64,000 nt of DNA from Chondrus crispus (Eukaryota > Rhodophyta > Florideophyceae > Gigartinales > Gigartinaceae): positions 1 to 64,000 of the forward strand of contig NW_005179296.1 in the NCBI RefSeq assembly GCF_000350225.1, read 5' to 3'. Below are positions 32,976 through 42,217 of the stretch, one piece after another. Position 1 is the stretch's first letter. The number at the start of each line of letters is the position of its first letter. The translations under genes were made by a program, and so were the position numbers. The notes under the pieces were generated by a model. It had not been told where the DNA came from. It searched no databases and was given only the letters and a program-made list of their open reading frames with translations.

Positions 32976-35294
32976 TCAACGACCAGCTTCCTCCCCTGTC
33001 TCCGTGATGTCGGGGCCGTACGACGACGTCGGGCAGTAACTGGGGTGACGTGGCGGGGATGCCCTTACCTCCGCAAGGGAGGGCATCGCAATGGCGGCGT
33101 AGCGAGCCTCGCCGACGTGGCCCTCACCACCACCTACGGGACTTCCGGTAGCCGGGAGGTCGGACCCCAGGTGAGCGTACGGATCGCGGGGTACGGGACG
33201 GCGCCTCGGAGGCGTCACCCCCTGCGACATCGGATGCCGCCCGCTTGGCGCCGCACGAATCGCCCGGAGCTCGTCGCGCTCCGCACGGTAGCGGTCACGG
33301 TCAGCACTGAGACGCGCGACGGATTGGGAGTAACGGAGCGAGGCGGCAGGAAGCGCCTCCACCTCCCTCTGAGCACGATGGAACTGCGAAGCTAGTGAGG
33401 CCCGTTCGGCGCCGAGGCGTCGAGCCTCGTCACTCCGGGCTAGGTACCAGCCTGCCATCGTGCTCAGCAGCGCTCCGGTAGACCAGATACGATCCCGGGA
33501 GTGCCCCAAAGCGCGCAGTAATTCGGGGATCGACTCGAGCTCACCCGGCGATAGGACACGATCCGCAAACTCACCCGGCGCAGGTCCGCCCTCCAAGGAA
33601 CGGAGCGACGGGATGGGCAGTATTTCGGAGGGCCCTCGGCTGCCCCGAAGAGGCGCTTCGGTGTAGATGGGACTCGCGATACGAAATGGGTTCGATCCCA
33701 CTGCGAACACGTCCGGGGACTCAGCGTCCAGATCCCGGTAACGCTTGCGACGCGCTGCACGGGCAGCGGAGCCCACACCGCTGCGGGAGCCCGACGATCC
33801 GGTTGGAGGCGGACCTACGGCGGGTCGCGACACGAACGCGTCCGCGCGAACGTCGTACAGTAAAAAGACACTCCGTTCGCCGATGGAGAAGTCAGTCCAG
33901 GGGCGGTGGGTATGTTCCCTCACCCCTCCGGCACGGCGGAGGAGATCCAAGACAGCGGTATACGTCCACACGACGTGTGTGGACTCCCGGTCGGACGGAT
34001 TCAAGGACACCTTGGGGAGCCCCGGCGTCACTCTCCCCAAGAAATCCAACGTCGGGGTGGGCTGGATGAACACCCTGCCGTTCACACCCATCTCGGTGCT
34101 GACGGCGTTGCACACCGACCACGCCCACTCCCGTTCGCAGTTAGACAAGAGACACTCATACGCCGGGTTGTCCTCCTCTAGGAAGGCGTACCCGAAGTAT
34201 TTAAGACCGTACAGGAGGAGCGGGTGGACTCCCAGCGAAGGGAAGGAGTCCCGAACCATGGCGGGGAGTGTGGGGAAATCGGCGGGGGACAGTCCATGCT
34301 CGAAGCATGCCGAGCGGAACACGCGCCCATCCTTCTCGTCGGCTCGGCGATATGCCGACCAGTCGCGATGGGCCATCCCGATAGAGTGTATCCTCATCAA
34401 GGCACTGGCCGACTTCTGAAGCGCGACTAAAGGCTTCGAGAATGCATAAGAACGGGGGCACACGTACAGACCCGCGACCTCGGCAAGGACGAACGGCTGC
34501 GAATCCCTTCCGCCGGGAAGGCAGAGGGCCGAGGCCATACAATCGACGTACTCAGCCTCGGCCACGCTATACACGAACGTACGGTCACAGGGGATTTCGC
34601 CGGGGATTTGGTATCCGGCACCATCGCCCTCCGCCATGAGGCGGACGAGCGCCGCCGCGGCCTGATCGATAAGACCGGCGCCCCTGATCTTGAGGATGCG
34701 GGCAAGATCAGGGCGCACCTCGGGTTGAGAAATTATCTCGGCTATAGTCACGCCCGACCGGGCATGGCGACCCCAGGAGAACCGGAGACGGGTCAGCGCT
34801 ATGGGCGCGGACCGTTCGTAGACCGCGCCCAGCCACCTCTTCGAGCTGTGCGATGCACCTCGGTGGCCCTCCCCCGACGGACGGACAACGTCCCATGGCG
34901 ATCCGGGACGACCGGAACGCCCTTGGGCCCTGTACGGATCAGGGCGCGGCGGAGGGGGTGGCGTTGGCACGGCTCCCGTGGAGCCAGAGGGACCGGCCGA
35001 AGCCACCGGCAGCGGTAGGCCACGGGCGGCAGGGGACCCCGACCCGAGATGACTTTCGGCGGCGTGGTACGCGGGACCTCCGACGACGCCGACCACGGAG
35101 GTCCCCAACTCCCCCGAGTTCGTGGAATCCCGGGACGGAAGGGTCTTCTGGAAGGCGGTGAGCTGCGACGACGGAGCCGCCGCTGCGGGCGAACCCGCAC
35201 CCGTAGGACGGAGAGTCGGCAGCGGGGCCCCGACTGACCCCGACGAACCAGAGGGAGCACCTCCCTCGCGCGACGGAGAGCGGGGGTTGCTCAT
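32976..35294 (-). CDS. Antisense ORF of element A, 772 residues, unknown function
   Basis: Uninterrupted, starting at ATG 35294, on the strand opposite to gag-pol. The N-terminal 150 residues are Pro/Ser/Gly-rich and probably disordered. A conserved core (about 165-430) shares blocks with element B's ORF: RPDLARI.KI, YQIP, DRTF, GLYV.PR.YA, ALQKSA..LMR, AHRDWS, DGRVF.SACFEHGLSP and FPSLG.HPLL. A basic cluster RRKRYRDLDA, perhaps a nuclear signal, lies near residue 515 and is also conserved. A probable coiled coil near 630-700 precedes a Pro-rich tail. I recognise no family. Position and orientation recall the antisense ORFs reported in some plant Ty3/gypsy elements. It has no lesion although its element's gag-pol has many. 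Confidence 0.8.
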   Translation of the reverse strand: MSNPRSPSREGGAPSGSSGSVGAPLPTLRPTGAGSPAAAAPSSQLTAFQKTLPSRDSTNSGELGTSVVGVVGGPAYHAAESHLGSGSPAARGLPLPVASAGPSGSTGAVPTPPPPPRPDPYRAQGRSGRPGSPWDVVRPSGEGHRGASHSSKRWLGAVYERSAPIALTRLRFSWGRHARSGVTIAEIISQPEVRPDLARILKIRGAGLIDQAAAALVRLMAEGDGAGYQIPGEIPCDRTFVYSVAEAEYVDCMASALCLPGGRDSQPFVLAEVAGLYVCPRSYAFSKPLVALQKSASALMRIHSIGMAHRDWSAYRRADEKDGRVFRSACFEHGLSPADFPTLPAMVRDSFPSLGVHPLLLYGLKYFGYAFLEEDNPAYECLLSNCEREWAWSVCNAVSTEMGVNGRVFIQPTPTLDFLGRVTPGLPKVSLNPSDRESTHVVWTYTAVLDLLRRAGGVREHTHRPWTDFSIGERSVFLLYDVRADAFVSRPAVGPPPTGSSGSRSGVGSAARAARRKRYRDLDAESPDVFAVGSNPFRIASPIYTEAPLRGSRGPSEILPIPSLRSLEGGPAPGEFADRVLSPGELESIPELLRALGHSRDRIWSTGALLSTMAGWYLARSDEARRLGAERASLASQFHRAQREVEALPAASLRYSQSVARLSADRDRYRAERDELRAIRAAPSGRHPMSQGVTPPRRRPVPRDPYAHLGSDLPATGSPVGGGEGHVGEARYAAIAMPSLAEVRASPPRHPSYCPTSSYGPDITETGEEAGR

Positions 35295-36455
35295 GACACG
35301 GGCGGAAGATGGGGCGCCCCACTAAGAAGACGGTCGCAAAGTAACGACGTAGAGGAATCCCGGCGGAAGGGAACGAGCGATCACGAGAGCGAGGGAAAAC
35401 AGAGGTGACTGAGCCGCGGAAGTGGCGCGTGCAACGGCTCGCCACGGGGATTATACGTAGAAGGATACCCCCCGGTCGATACGACTAACCACCGCCGCCC
35501 GGTCTAAAAATAGAACGAATTACGGAGAGCAACCACGACGGCAGAAGCTCCACGGGACGGCCTTCGGTTCAGACAGCGGTGCACCGCCCACCGAAATTCG
35601 CGGAGAACAGGCAAGACGATCGCCGAATTCAGGACCAACCCCCTTCCGCCACCGCCGACGACGACTCCTGAGACTCACGGCGCACCCTCGACGCGACCAC
35701 CGTCGCGCGCGCGACGTAAGGCGCCGCCACTATACGGCGACGAAGAAGTGGAGACACGCCTCTACGCGCCAGCCTATATACCCGACGAAAGAGCGCCGAT
35801 CGTCGGCAAAGCCACGCTACGCTCCCCGAAGCCGCGCTCTCACCCTCGGCGGTCGACCGAGCGACATCAGAGGCGAGTGGCTGGCGGTCAACGGGATGAA
35901 CAGCACCCGCGCCCTGGCCCGGCATGAGGGTGGCAACACGCGATGACGCGTCGAACCGAAGGTAAGCGGGCTTGGTTCGCCGAAGGAGACTGGGAGGTTG
36001 GACGACGCAATTACGCTGTGCGACGAGCCACGCAGGACAGGACACTACGGGGTTCTACAACTGGCGTTGGCGGGGAGAAGGGGAGCGACAGGATCCTCCC
36101 ACGTCGCAAGGTACAGGACGAGACCCCCCCTCTGCTGTCGTCTACGGCGGCTCAAGCTCGCGAGCTGTGGTGTGAGAAGGTACGGCGATCACCGCGGAGG
36201 AGGCTGACCGACGGCTATGTCATAAGGAGAGGGTACCCATAGGTCGCGGAGCTCGCAGTACAAGACAGAACCACCGACCGGTCGTGGTAAGGAGAGGACC
36301 GCGGGCGATTCGAAGGAGGGATACCGCCTCCCGTGACAGTCTACCGACCCCCAGGAAGAGGACGTATACGCCAAAGGAATCGCGGAAGAGCGGGGAAATG
36401 GCGAGACGAGCCGACCTACGGCGTGATCGCATCCGACGAGATCGGCGGAGGAGGG
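35295..36455. other. 1.2 kb upstream of the antisense ORF, no supported gene
   Basis: GC-rich, with shadow frames only. It should hold the promoter or 5' UTR of the antisense ORF in element A. In element B the equivalent distance from LTR to ORF is only about 200 bp. Confidence 0.4.
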
Positions 36456-36929
36456 GATGGGGCCCTCCGACGCGCTCATCGACGACCTTGCCCACGCCCT
36501 GGACCGAGTCGCCCTATTTCCGAGGACTGCGGGCTTGGCTCGCACGGCGCTTCGGGGCACTCATCACCCCCACCACGGCGGAAACAAAAGAGGACCCACT
36601 GAATCGCTAGGAGTGGACCTCCCCCGCACAGAAGAAGGACACTCGCCGACGTCGCGTCTGCGTGACGGAGGCGGCGAGTGGAAGGGCCAAGACGCAGAGC
36701 GGTTCCGCGCGCCTCATCGCGAAGAGAAACGCGCGCACGGAGACGAATGACCTCGGAGAAGCAGCGACGGGGCGGGAAAAACAGCGCAGACACCAAGCGG
36801 TGCCGAGACGAGAACGCAACCGACAGTGAGAATGGATTGGAAGGATCCCGCGCGCGAAGGAGGTGGAGAAGGACCGAGGGCGAGCAAGACCTGCTAGAAC
36901 CGGAGGCGCACCCCCCCTTACCCGCACAC

Positions 36930-36965
36930 GTGAACGCGGACGTTCACGCCTAAGGGGGGGGGCCG
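36930..36965 (+). other. Stem-loop plus polypurine tract before 3' LTR (second copy)
   Basis: GTGAACGCGGACGTTCAC (36930-36947), then TAAGGGGGGGGG, directly before the LTR start TGTAGCATAACC at 36966. This is the expected plus-strand primer. Confidence 0.85.
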
Positions 36966-37046
36966 TGTAGCATAACCGCCGGCTACTGTACTAAACATTA
37001 GATTTGGAATTAAGATTCAACGCTGTAAGGTACGGACCTTACAGCG
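36966..37046 (+). repeat. Start of 3' LTR of element A (first 81 bp)
   Basis: Matches 22663-22742 with a substitution and one extra A, then breaks off in the fold-back. Confidence 0.9.
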
Positions 37047-37610
37047 TTGAATCTAATTCCAAATCTAATGTTTAGTACAGTAGCCGGCGGTTATGCTACA
37101 CGGCCCCCCCCCTTAGGCGTGAACGTCCGCGTTCACGTGTGCGGGTAAGGGGGGGTGCGCCTCCGGTTCTAGCAGGTCTTGCTCGCCCTCGGTCCTTCTC
37201 CACCTCCTTCGCGCGCGGGATCCTTCCAATCCATTCTCACTGTCGGTTGCGTTCTCGTCTCGGCACCGCTTGGTGTCTGCGCTGTTTTTCCCGCCCCGTC
37301 GCTGCTTCTCCGAGGTCATTCGTCTCCGTGCGCGCGTTTCTCTTCGCGATGAGGCGCGCGGAACCGCTCTGCGTCTTGGCCCTTCCACTCGCCGCCTCCG
37401 TCACGCAGACGCGACGTCGGCGAGTGTCCTTCTTCTGTGCGGGGGAGGTCCACTCCTAGCGATTCAGTGGGTCCTCTTTTGTTTCCGCCGTGGTGGGGGT
37501 GATGAGTGCCCCGAAGCGCCGTGCGAGCCAAGCCCGCAGTCCTCGGAAATAGGGCGACTCGGTCCAGGGCGTGGGCAAGGTCGTCGATGAGCGCGTCGGA
37601 GGGCCCCATC

Positions 37611-37710
37611 NNNNNNNNNNNNNNNNNNNNNNNNNNNNNNNNNNNNNNNNNNNNNNNNNNNNNNNNNNNNNNNNNNNNNNNNNNNNNNNNNNNNNNNNNN
37701 NNNNNNNNNN
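37611..37710. other. Assembly gap of 100 Ns
   Basis: By comparison with the 5' LTR, the missing true sequence corresponds to about 22743-22927, some 185 bp of hairpin-rich LTR. Any reading frame crossing this gap is artificial. Confidence 0.95.
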
Positions 37711-38085
37711 ATAGGGAGCGACCGCCGGTGGGGAGGAGGAGGACAGGCAACCCTCCACCGACGGTCGACCACCCAGCTTACTCTACTCACACCGCCGTTC
37801 CGCGAGTAGTCACCACCGAGCGGGTAGTGGACGCGCGCGACACCGCGGCGAGCTGCGATCCGCCTCCGCCCGTCAGTACCGGATCGTCAACCGGTACTGC
37901 TCCGGGGCGTCGAGGCGTCGATCCGCTTGCCTACGCGCGCGTCCCCGCCGACCACGCTCTACCACCCGCTACCGGCCCGCTTCCGGTGGCGTTGGTTGGT
38001 TCAAGACCCTCGGTACGCCGATCCGGGGTCTTCCGCCGAACATCGCAAACACCCCCTCCGCCGGGTGTGGGGTGTTTATGCGACA
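37711..38085 (+). repeat. Remainder of 3' LTR of element A
   Basis: Matches 22928-23302 with about five substitutions, ending TTTATGCGACA followed by the target duplication AAGAT. Confidence 0.93.
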
Positions 38086-38727
38086 AAGATGAGAAAATGA
38101 AAGTTTGGAAGAAAGAGCTACAGCAGAGACTATTTCTCTTGCACCAGAGAAGGAAAGAATCTTCTAGTGCGCTGTCGAAAAGAAATACGAGCGTACAGTT
38201 GTACGCGTCGTTGGAAGAAAACGCCGTGGAAGATGGAAGTAAAGAACCGTTGATACAAAAGAATTGCATTGCTTCTGCAGCTGCAGAGGCAACAAAACGG
38301 GACTTCGATTCATTTACTCATTCATTGCATAAGAAACAGAAAACAGGGGCTCACATGGAACCCAGTACAGTAGTCAAATTCATTCCAGGACTACCGAAAA
38401 CCATAGAAGAAGTAGTTGAGCTGTGGCGAAGGGCAGACAAAAAATCTCGACTGTCAACCACTGAGAAAGTTTACAGACTCAGAGATGCGAAAGAAAATGG
38501 TTCCGAACTATAGCCATGAGATGTGGACCCTTTCTGGACAGAAGAATAGCTTCTTGCGAATCAAGGCTGTAGTGGAACGAGTACAGGAATTTGGCCCTGT
38601 ACGAATGGGTCTGATGGATATCGGAAGTGACAATGATTGGGAACAAGCCGTTCAAGGATTTCATGCCGCGTATGACAAAGATGGGAGGCCCCAGGCGTTA
38701 TCGCGTGTACTGCGTCAAAAAGATTAA
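38086..38727 (+). pseudogene. 3' part of Crypton-type gene with GCR1-like C-terminal region
   Basis: Continues the frame interrupted at 22662. It contains a Lys/Gln-rich helix, then FIPGLPKTIEEVVELWRRAD, which resembles the start of the GCR1_C DNA-binding domain that Crypton recombinases carry at their C-terminus. A frameshift lies between about 38480 and 38513, after which the frame reads through VERVQEFG to a stop at 38727. The domain assignment rests on the TVEELW-like pattern and the neighbouring recombinase. Confidence 0.5.
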
Positions 38728-40425
38728 TAAAAAATATGAAAACCGTCTTACTGTAAAGGGAGGCCAGTCTCTCACCTCATCCATCTTATCAGAAATTGAT
38801 GTCGTGGTACAGAGTGCTGTGATAGTGTCTGTTGTATAGTGAGACACACGACAGAATGTTCAGATTTATCATGCGTGTAGAAATACAAACGCTGTCACGG
38901 AGGTATCCAGATATGCTTTCTCGTTATTGCAGTTGAAGCTAAAAATAGACTGAACTACATACAAGTTGACTGCATAAATATGAACTCTTTTTCATAAAAC
39001 GTTCTCATGGCAAGGAATATCCGTCCTGATGGTTTAGACCTAAAATTTATTGGAAGAACGTCTAACAAAACAAGATTTTAGTGGCATGGAACATTGCGAC
39101 CTGATTTTACTTCTCAGCAGTAAAGTGTTCACTTGTTTGACTCCGCGGACCACAGTTGAAATTCCCTGCAGAATTCTGCTTTACTAAAAATAGCCTGACA
39201 TTCCTGTAGAAGTTCGTAATTTATACGTCTAAATAGGAATGGACCCAGTTTCTGAACGGTCGTTTCATTAAAGAATCACCCGGCTTCCAGTCAAAACTTT
39301 TACTAAACTCACATCAGAGAATTTGATCTAGCAGTTGTCGCGAAATGCAGTAGAAATGTGCTGGCAGTGGTATTGTATACATCTCATAGAACTGCTGCAT
39401 ACTTTATTTGGGCGCAAGTACGTCTATTTACGAGATTCCGTGGTGTCATGCAGACAACTCGTTGGGTATATTATTTTAAATCACTCAATCAGCATTTGCT
39501 ACGATGTTCATCATGATGTAAAACGTGGAACGTACCTGCTCTTGATAGGATAATCTGACCTCATGACCAACTATATTTAAAGACGTACAATTAAAAGATT
39601 TGGCGTTCGTTTCAACTACAAATCGTGGATGCCGCGGTGCCAGAAAACTAGTTCGCTATTTTTAGAAACATAAATTTACACTCTCTTAGACACAAGCTTA
39701 TTTCGAATTATTCGGTAAACGTTGAATTATTTGGTAAACGTTGGATTATTCGGTAAACGTTTCTGCTGGGTTCTGATGTACCACATAGAACGGCTTTGGT
39801 AGACGATGAGATATTGAAATATGTGCCTCCAACTCTCCCTAGGTTTTCAGGGCCACACTATACTCTTTCCGTTGTCCTTCCTCTCTCTTCTGCTATATAT
39901 ACGGTCGATTTCAGATCTCCACAACTGAAGGTCTAATTGTGTACCTCTATGTACCATAGTTGAGATACTTGGCAGAAATCTTACATTCTAAAAATAGTTC
40001 GATATGCTTGGAAGAATTCGCACGCCACATCTTTAAAACAGTTATACGCTCTGTTTTTCAAACACGGTTTCTAGTCAGATTTTGTGGAATGTCATTTATT
40101 TCTTGACTGAATGAAAATCAGAGAAAATCTCCTTATGAAAGTCGTCGCGAGCCGCAGTAAATGTTTTCAAACGTTTCGTATACGCTTCATTAGACTGCTA
40201 CGTATATGCTAAAGCGCATATGTGTTTCTATTCTACGTTTGCATCAATCCAGTATTCTATTTTTAAAATGGCAACTAGTCTAACACAGCAATAGGAAATC
40301 TCTGCCCCCAACAACTCTTTAAATAGTGAACGGGTACAGGCGAACTATCAGATTTGGGACAAGCGCACCAACCTTTCGCATCCTTCGTATCTCCCAAATT
40401 CGCAAGCAGTCCTGGTTGTTCGAAC
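38728..40425. other. 1.7 kb AT-rich stretch without a supported gene
   Basis: No domain-bearing frame. It contains a small 19-bp tandem repeat (39705-39761). Composition resembles 18603-21057, so both may belong to the same old element. Confidence 0.4.
39705..39761 (+). repeat. Three tandem copies of a 19-bp unit
   Basis: GAATTATTCGGTAAACGTT three times (39705, 39724, 39743) with two single-base changes. Confidence 0.85.
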
Positions 40426-40857
40426 ATGAGCGCCGTTGGTCATCCGCATTTGTGCATCATCTGCCAATGCCCGCCTGATGGAGACGTGGTTGAGTTACAA
40501 TGCAGACATGTCTTTCATAAAGACTGCATTGCTCCCTGTCTTCTATCTAACACTCCTACGTGTCCAGTGGTGGAAATCTTTGATGATGGCAGTACTTTTG
40601 ATCATCCTGTAAACCGCCAAGCAGGACACTGTCCCCTTTGCCGTACAAGAATTCAAGAAAATAAAATGAAGCACTTTTCAGGGTACGTTTTTCAAAAGAG
40701 TCGAAAAACTGCGAGGGAGTGGGATTCAATCCCGGAATCCCAGCGGTCCAAGATTCAAAAGAAGAACAAGAAACGCCTGGAAAGGAGGTTGAAGAAGGAA
40801 AGGATGAATTCAGGCCCTCAAGGGGGTTCCGGTAGTGGTGCTGGTCCCTCTGCTTAG
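40426..40857 (+). CDS. Small RING-finger protein (143 residues)
   Basis: Start chosen at ATG 40426 (AACATGAG). The zinc ligands are CIICQ, then CRHVFHKDC, then CPLCRTRI, a RING-H2 pattern of the E3 ubiquitin-ligase type, with an unusually long insertion (about 25 residues, CLLSNTP to NRQAGH) before the last Cys pair. A Lys/Arg-rich helix (IQKKNKKRLERRLKKER) and a Gly/Ser tail follow. The likely role is ubiquitin transfer or protein binding. It stands alone in AT-rich DNA between mobile elements, so it may be a host gene or a gene carried by an element. AATAAATTG after the stop could serve polyadenylation. Confidence 0.65.
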   Translation: MSAVGHPHLCIICQCPPDGDVVELQCRHVFHKDCIAPCLLSNTPTCPVVEIFDDGSTFDHPVNRQAGHCPLCRTRIQENKMKHFSGYVFQKSRKTAREWDSIPESQRSKIQKKNKKRLERRLKKERMNSGPQGGSGSGAGPSA

Positions 40858-42156
40858 TTAAATAAATTGATAAATGTTACTCAAACGGCTTTTATTTCAC
40901 AGTGCCCGGTTTTATTCCTCCTACATTTTGCATCTTAAACTTCATATATATATTTTTACGATGAGTTGTACTTCACTGATGAGTACCAAACAAGTCGTGA
41001 AATACTATTTTAAGCATGATGAAAGAGTTGGCCAGTAGCTTAGCACCTGATGCATCCAGTTAAGTTTCAAAGTTTTTATGGAGGTTGATTTTTGAATATG
41101 TATTGGGAGAGATGTCGGCGAAACCCATTTTGAATGATGTACTGTCTTGTTGCAAATATATAGATACGCATATAAATGTCAGGTTCTATGTCCTCTAACC
41201 AACTAAAAATAGTCTTGCCATTCTTCGGTATTCAATATGACCAAATACAATGCAAATGACTTTATTCCTTTAGTTGTATGTACTGCTATAATACTGCAAA
41301 TGTAGGAATTAGAAATGATGTGGAATAAAATGGCTCTTCTACTTCTTACAGGCACGTGTGCAAGACGGATGAGCACTTGAATGTGCATTTTAAAGCACTA
41401 TTGCATTGGAAAATCATACCATTTTAGTACTGACGCAAACGCTTTTTATGCAGCCGTCATTTTTGAGGTCCAGATATTTTATACAGCAGATAGCATTTTA
41501 GAGACTAATTCATGCTGGTTTCAAGTTTTAATTTGTTTTAATCGATTGTCGCCCCAATTTATGAATTAGAGAGGACTTGACTGTAGCTAGAGAAGATCCT
41601 TGACAGCAGGCAGAGCCCAGCTGTGGAGGATTTCCGCTTCGATCGCTGAAGTCGAGGCGGGCGCAGCCCATCCTCGACCCCGTAGTAGATCCTCGACAGC
41701 ACGCGCAGCCCAGCTGTCGAGGATCGCCGCGTCGCATCGCTCGCTCGTCTTCGTCGATGAGGGAAAATAAAATCGTGCGCAATCGTGGAGATCATGTGGG
41801 GGGTAGGGGGTGTGAGAGCAGTCAGGGGGTGCGCGATTTATAATACTGTGCAGTGACAATGTCGACTTAATTTGCCGACGGCGGCGTCGTTGGCGGCGGC
41901 GACAGATGTGGTTTAGGGTACGAGGGATTGGATTTTATATCTAATTTGGCGATAGTGGCGGCGGCGCCGACGGCGACGACCGATTTGAATACAGTACGAT
42001 TGGATCATTTGCCGTAGTAAAATTTTCAGATGTTTAAAATTGTAGTACGGAAAGGCGTGACATTTATTTTGGGGTTGTATGTCAGCCTACGTCAGTGAAC
42101 ACGAGGTCCTTTCAGAACTGAACCGTCAGGGAGGTTCATTTCTGGATGTATCATAA
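40858..42156. other. 1.3 kb without a supported gene
   Basis: AT-rich at first. At 41599 and 41688 two imperfect direct copies of a segment around AGATCCT.GACAGCA...GCCCAGCTGT.GAGGAT occur, then GGCGG-rich DNA to about 41980. No coding frame with a domain. Confidence 0.4.
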
Positions 42157-42187
42157 CATTACATAGTGATCCGTGGATACCTGACCG
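42157..42187 (+). repeat. 31-bp direct repeat, left copy
   Basis: CATTACATAGTGATCCGTGG followed by ATACCTGACCG. An identical copy lies at 46485-46515, at the other end of the DIRS-like element. Confidence 0.85.
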
Positions 42188-42217
42188 TAATCATGACCCC
42201 TGCGCTGTGGTTGCCAA

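Larger units (their letters stand above)
36456..37610. repeat. Near-perfect 575-bp inverted repeat, probable assembly artefact
   Basis: 36456-37031 and 37036-37610 are reverse complements with a single one-base indel (GAATTAAGATTC against GAATTAGATTC). The centre is the loop of the LTR hairpin CGCTGTAAGGT/ACCTTACAGCG. The right arm ends exactly at the N gap. Its sequence duplicates the region before the LTR and replaces LTR sequence that must be there. Confidence 0.9.
22663..38085 (+). mobile_element. Element A: Ty3/gypsy chromovirus with antisense ORF, plus strand
   Basis: Bounded by TG...CA LTRs (22663-23302 and the split copy 36966-38085) and a perfect 5-bp target duplication AAGAT (22658-22662, 38086-38090). 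Order: LTR, primer-binding site, gag, protease-RT-RNase H, integrase-chromodomain, extra module with a minus-strand ORF, polypurine tract, LTR. Gag-pol carries at least seven disabling changes. In the 375 bp of 3' LTR that can be compared I count about five differences from the 5' LTR. The 3' LTR is misassembled. It is closely related to element B in pol. Confidence 0.93.

Noticed and set aside
36607..37459. Mirror-image ORFs on both strands (same proteins twice)
   Set aside because: They are the two arms of the fold-back repeat and lie in non-coding sequence before the LTR.
37506..38513. A 335-codon frame crossing the N gap
   Set aside because: It joins the artefactual inverted copy, 100 Ns, LTR sequence and the Crypton-like remnant; it is not a gene.
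39705..39761. Possible CRISPR-like array
   Set aside because: Three adjacent 19-bp copies without spacers in eukaryotic DNA; a simple tandem repeat.
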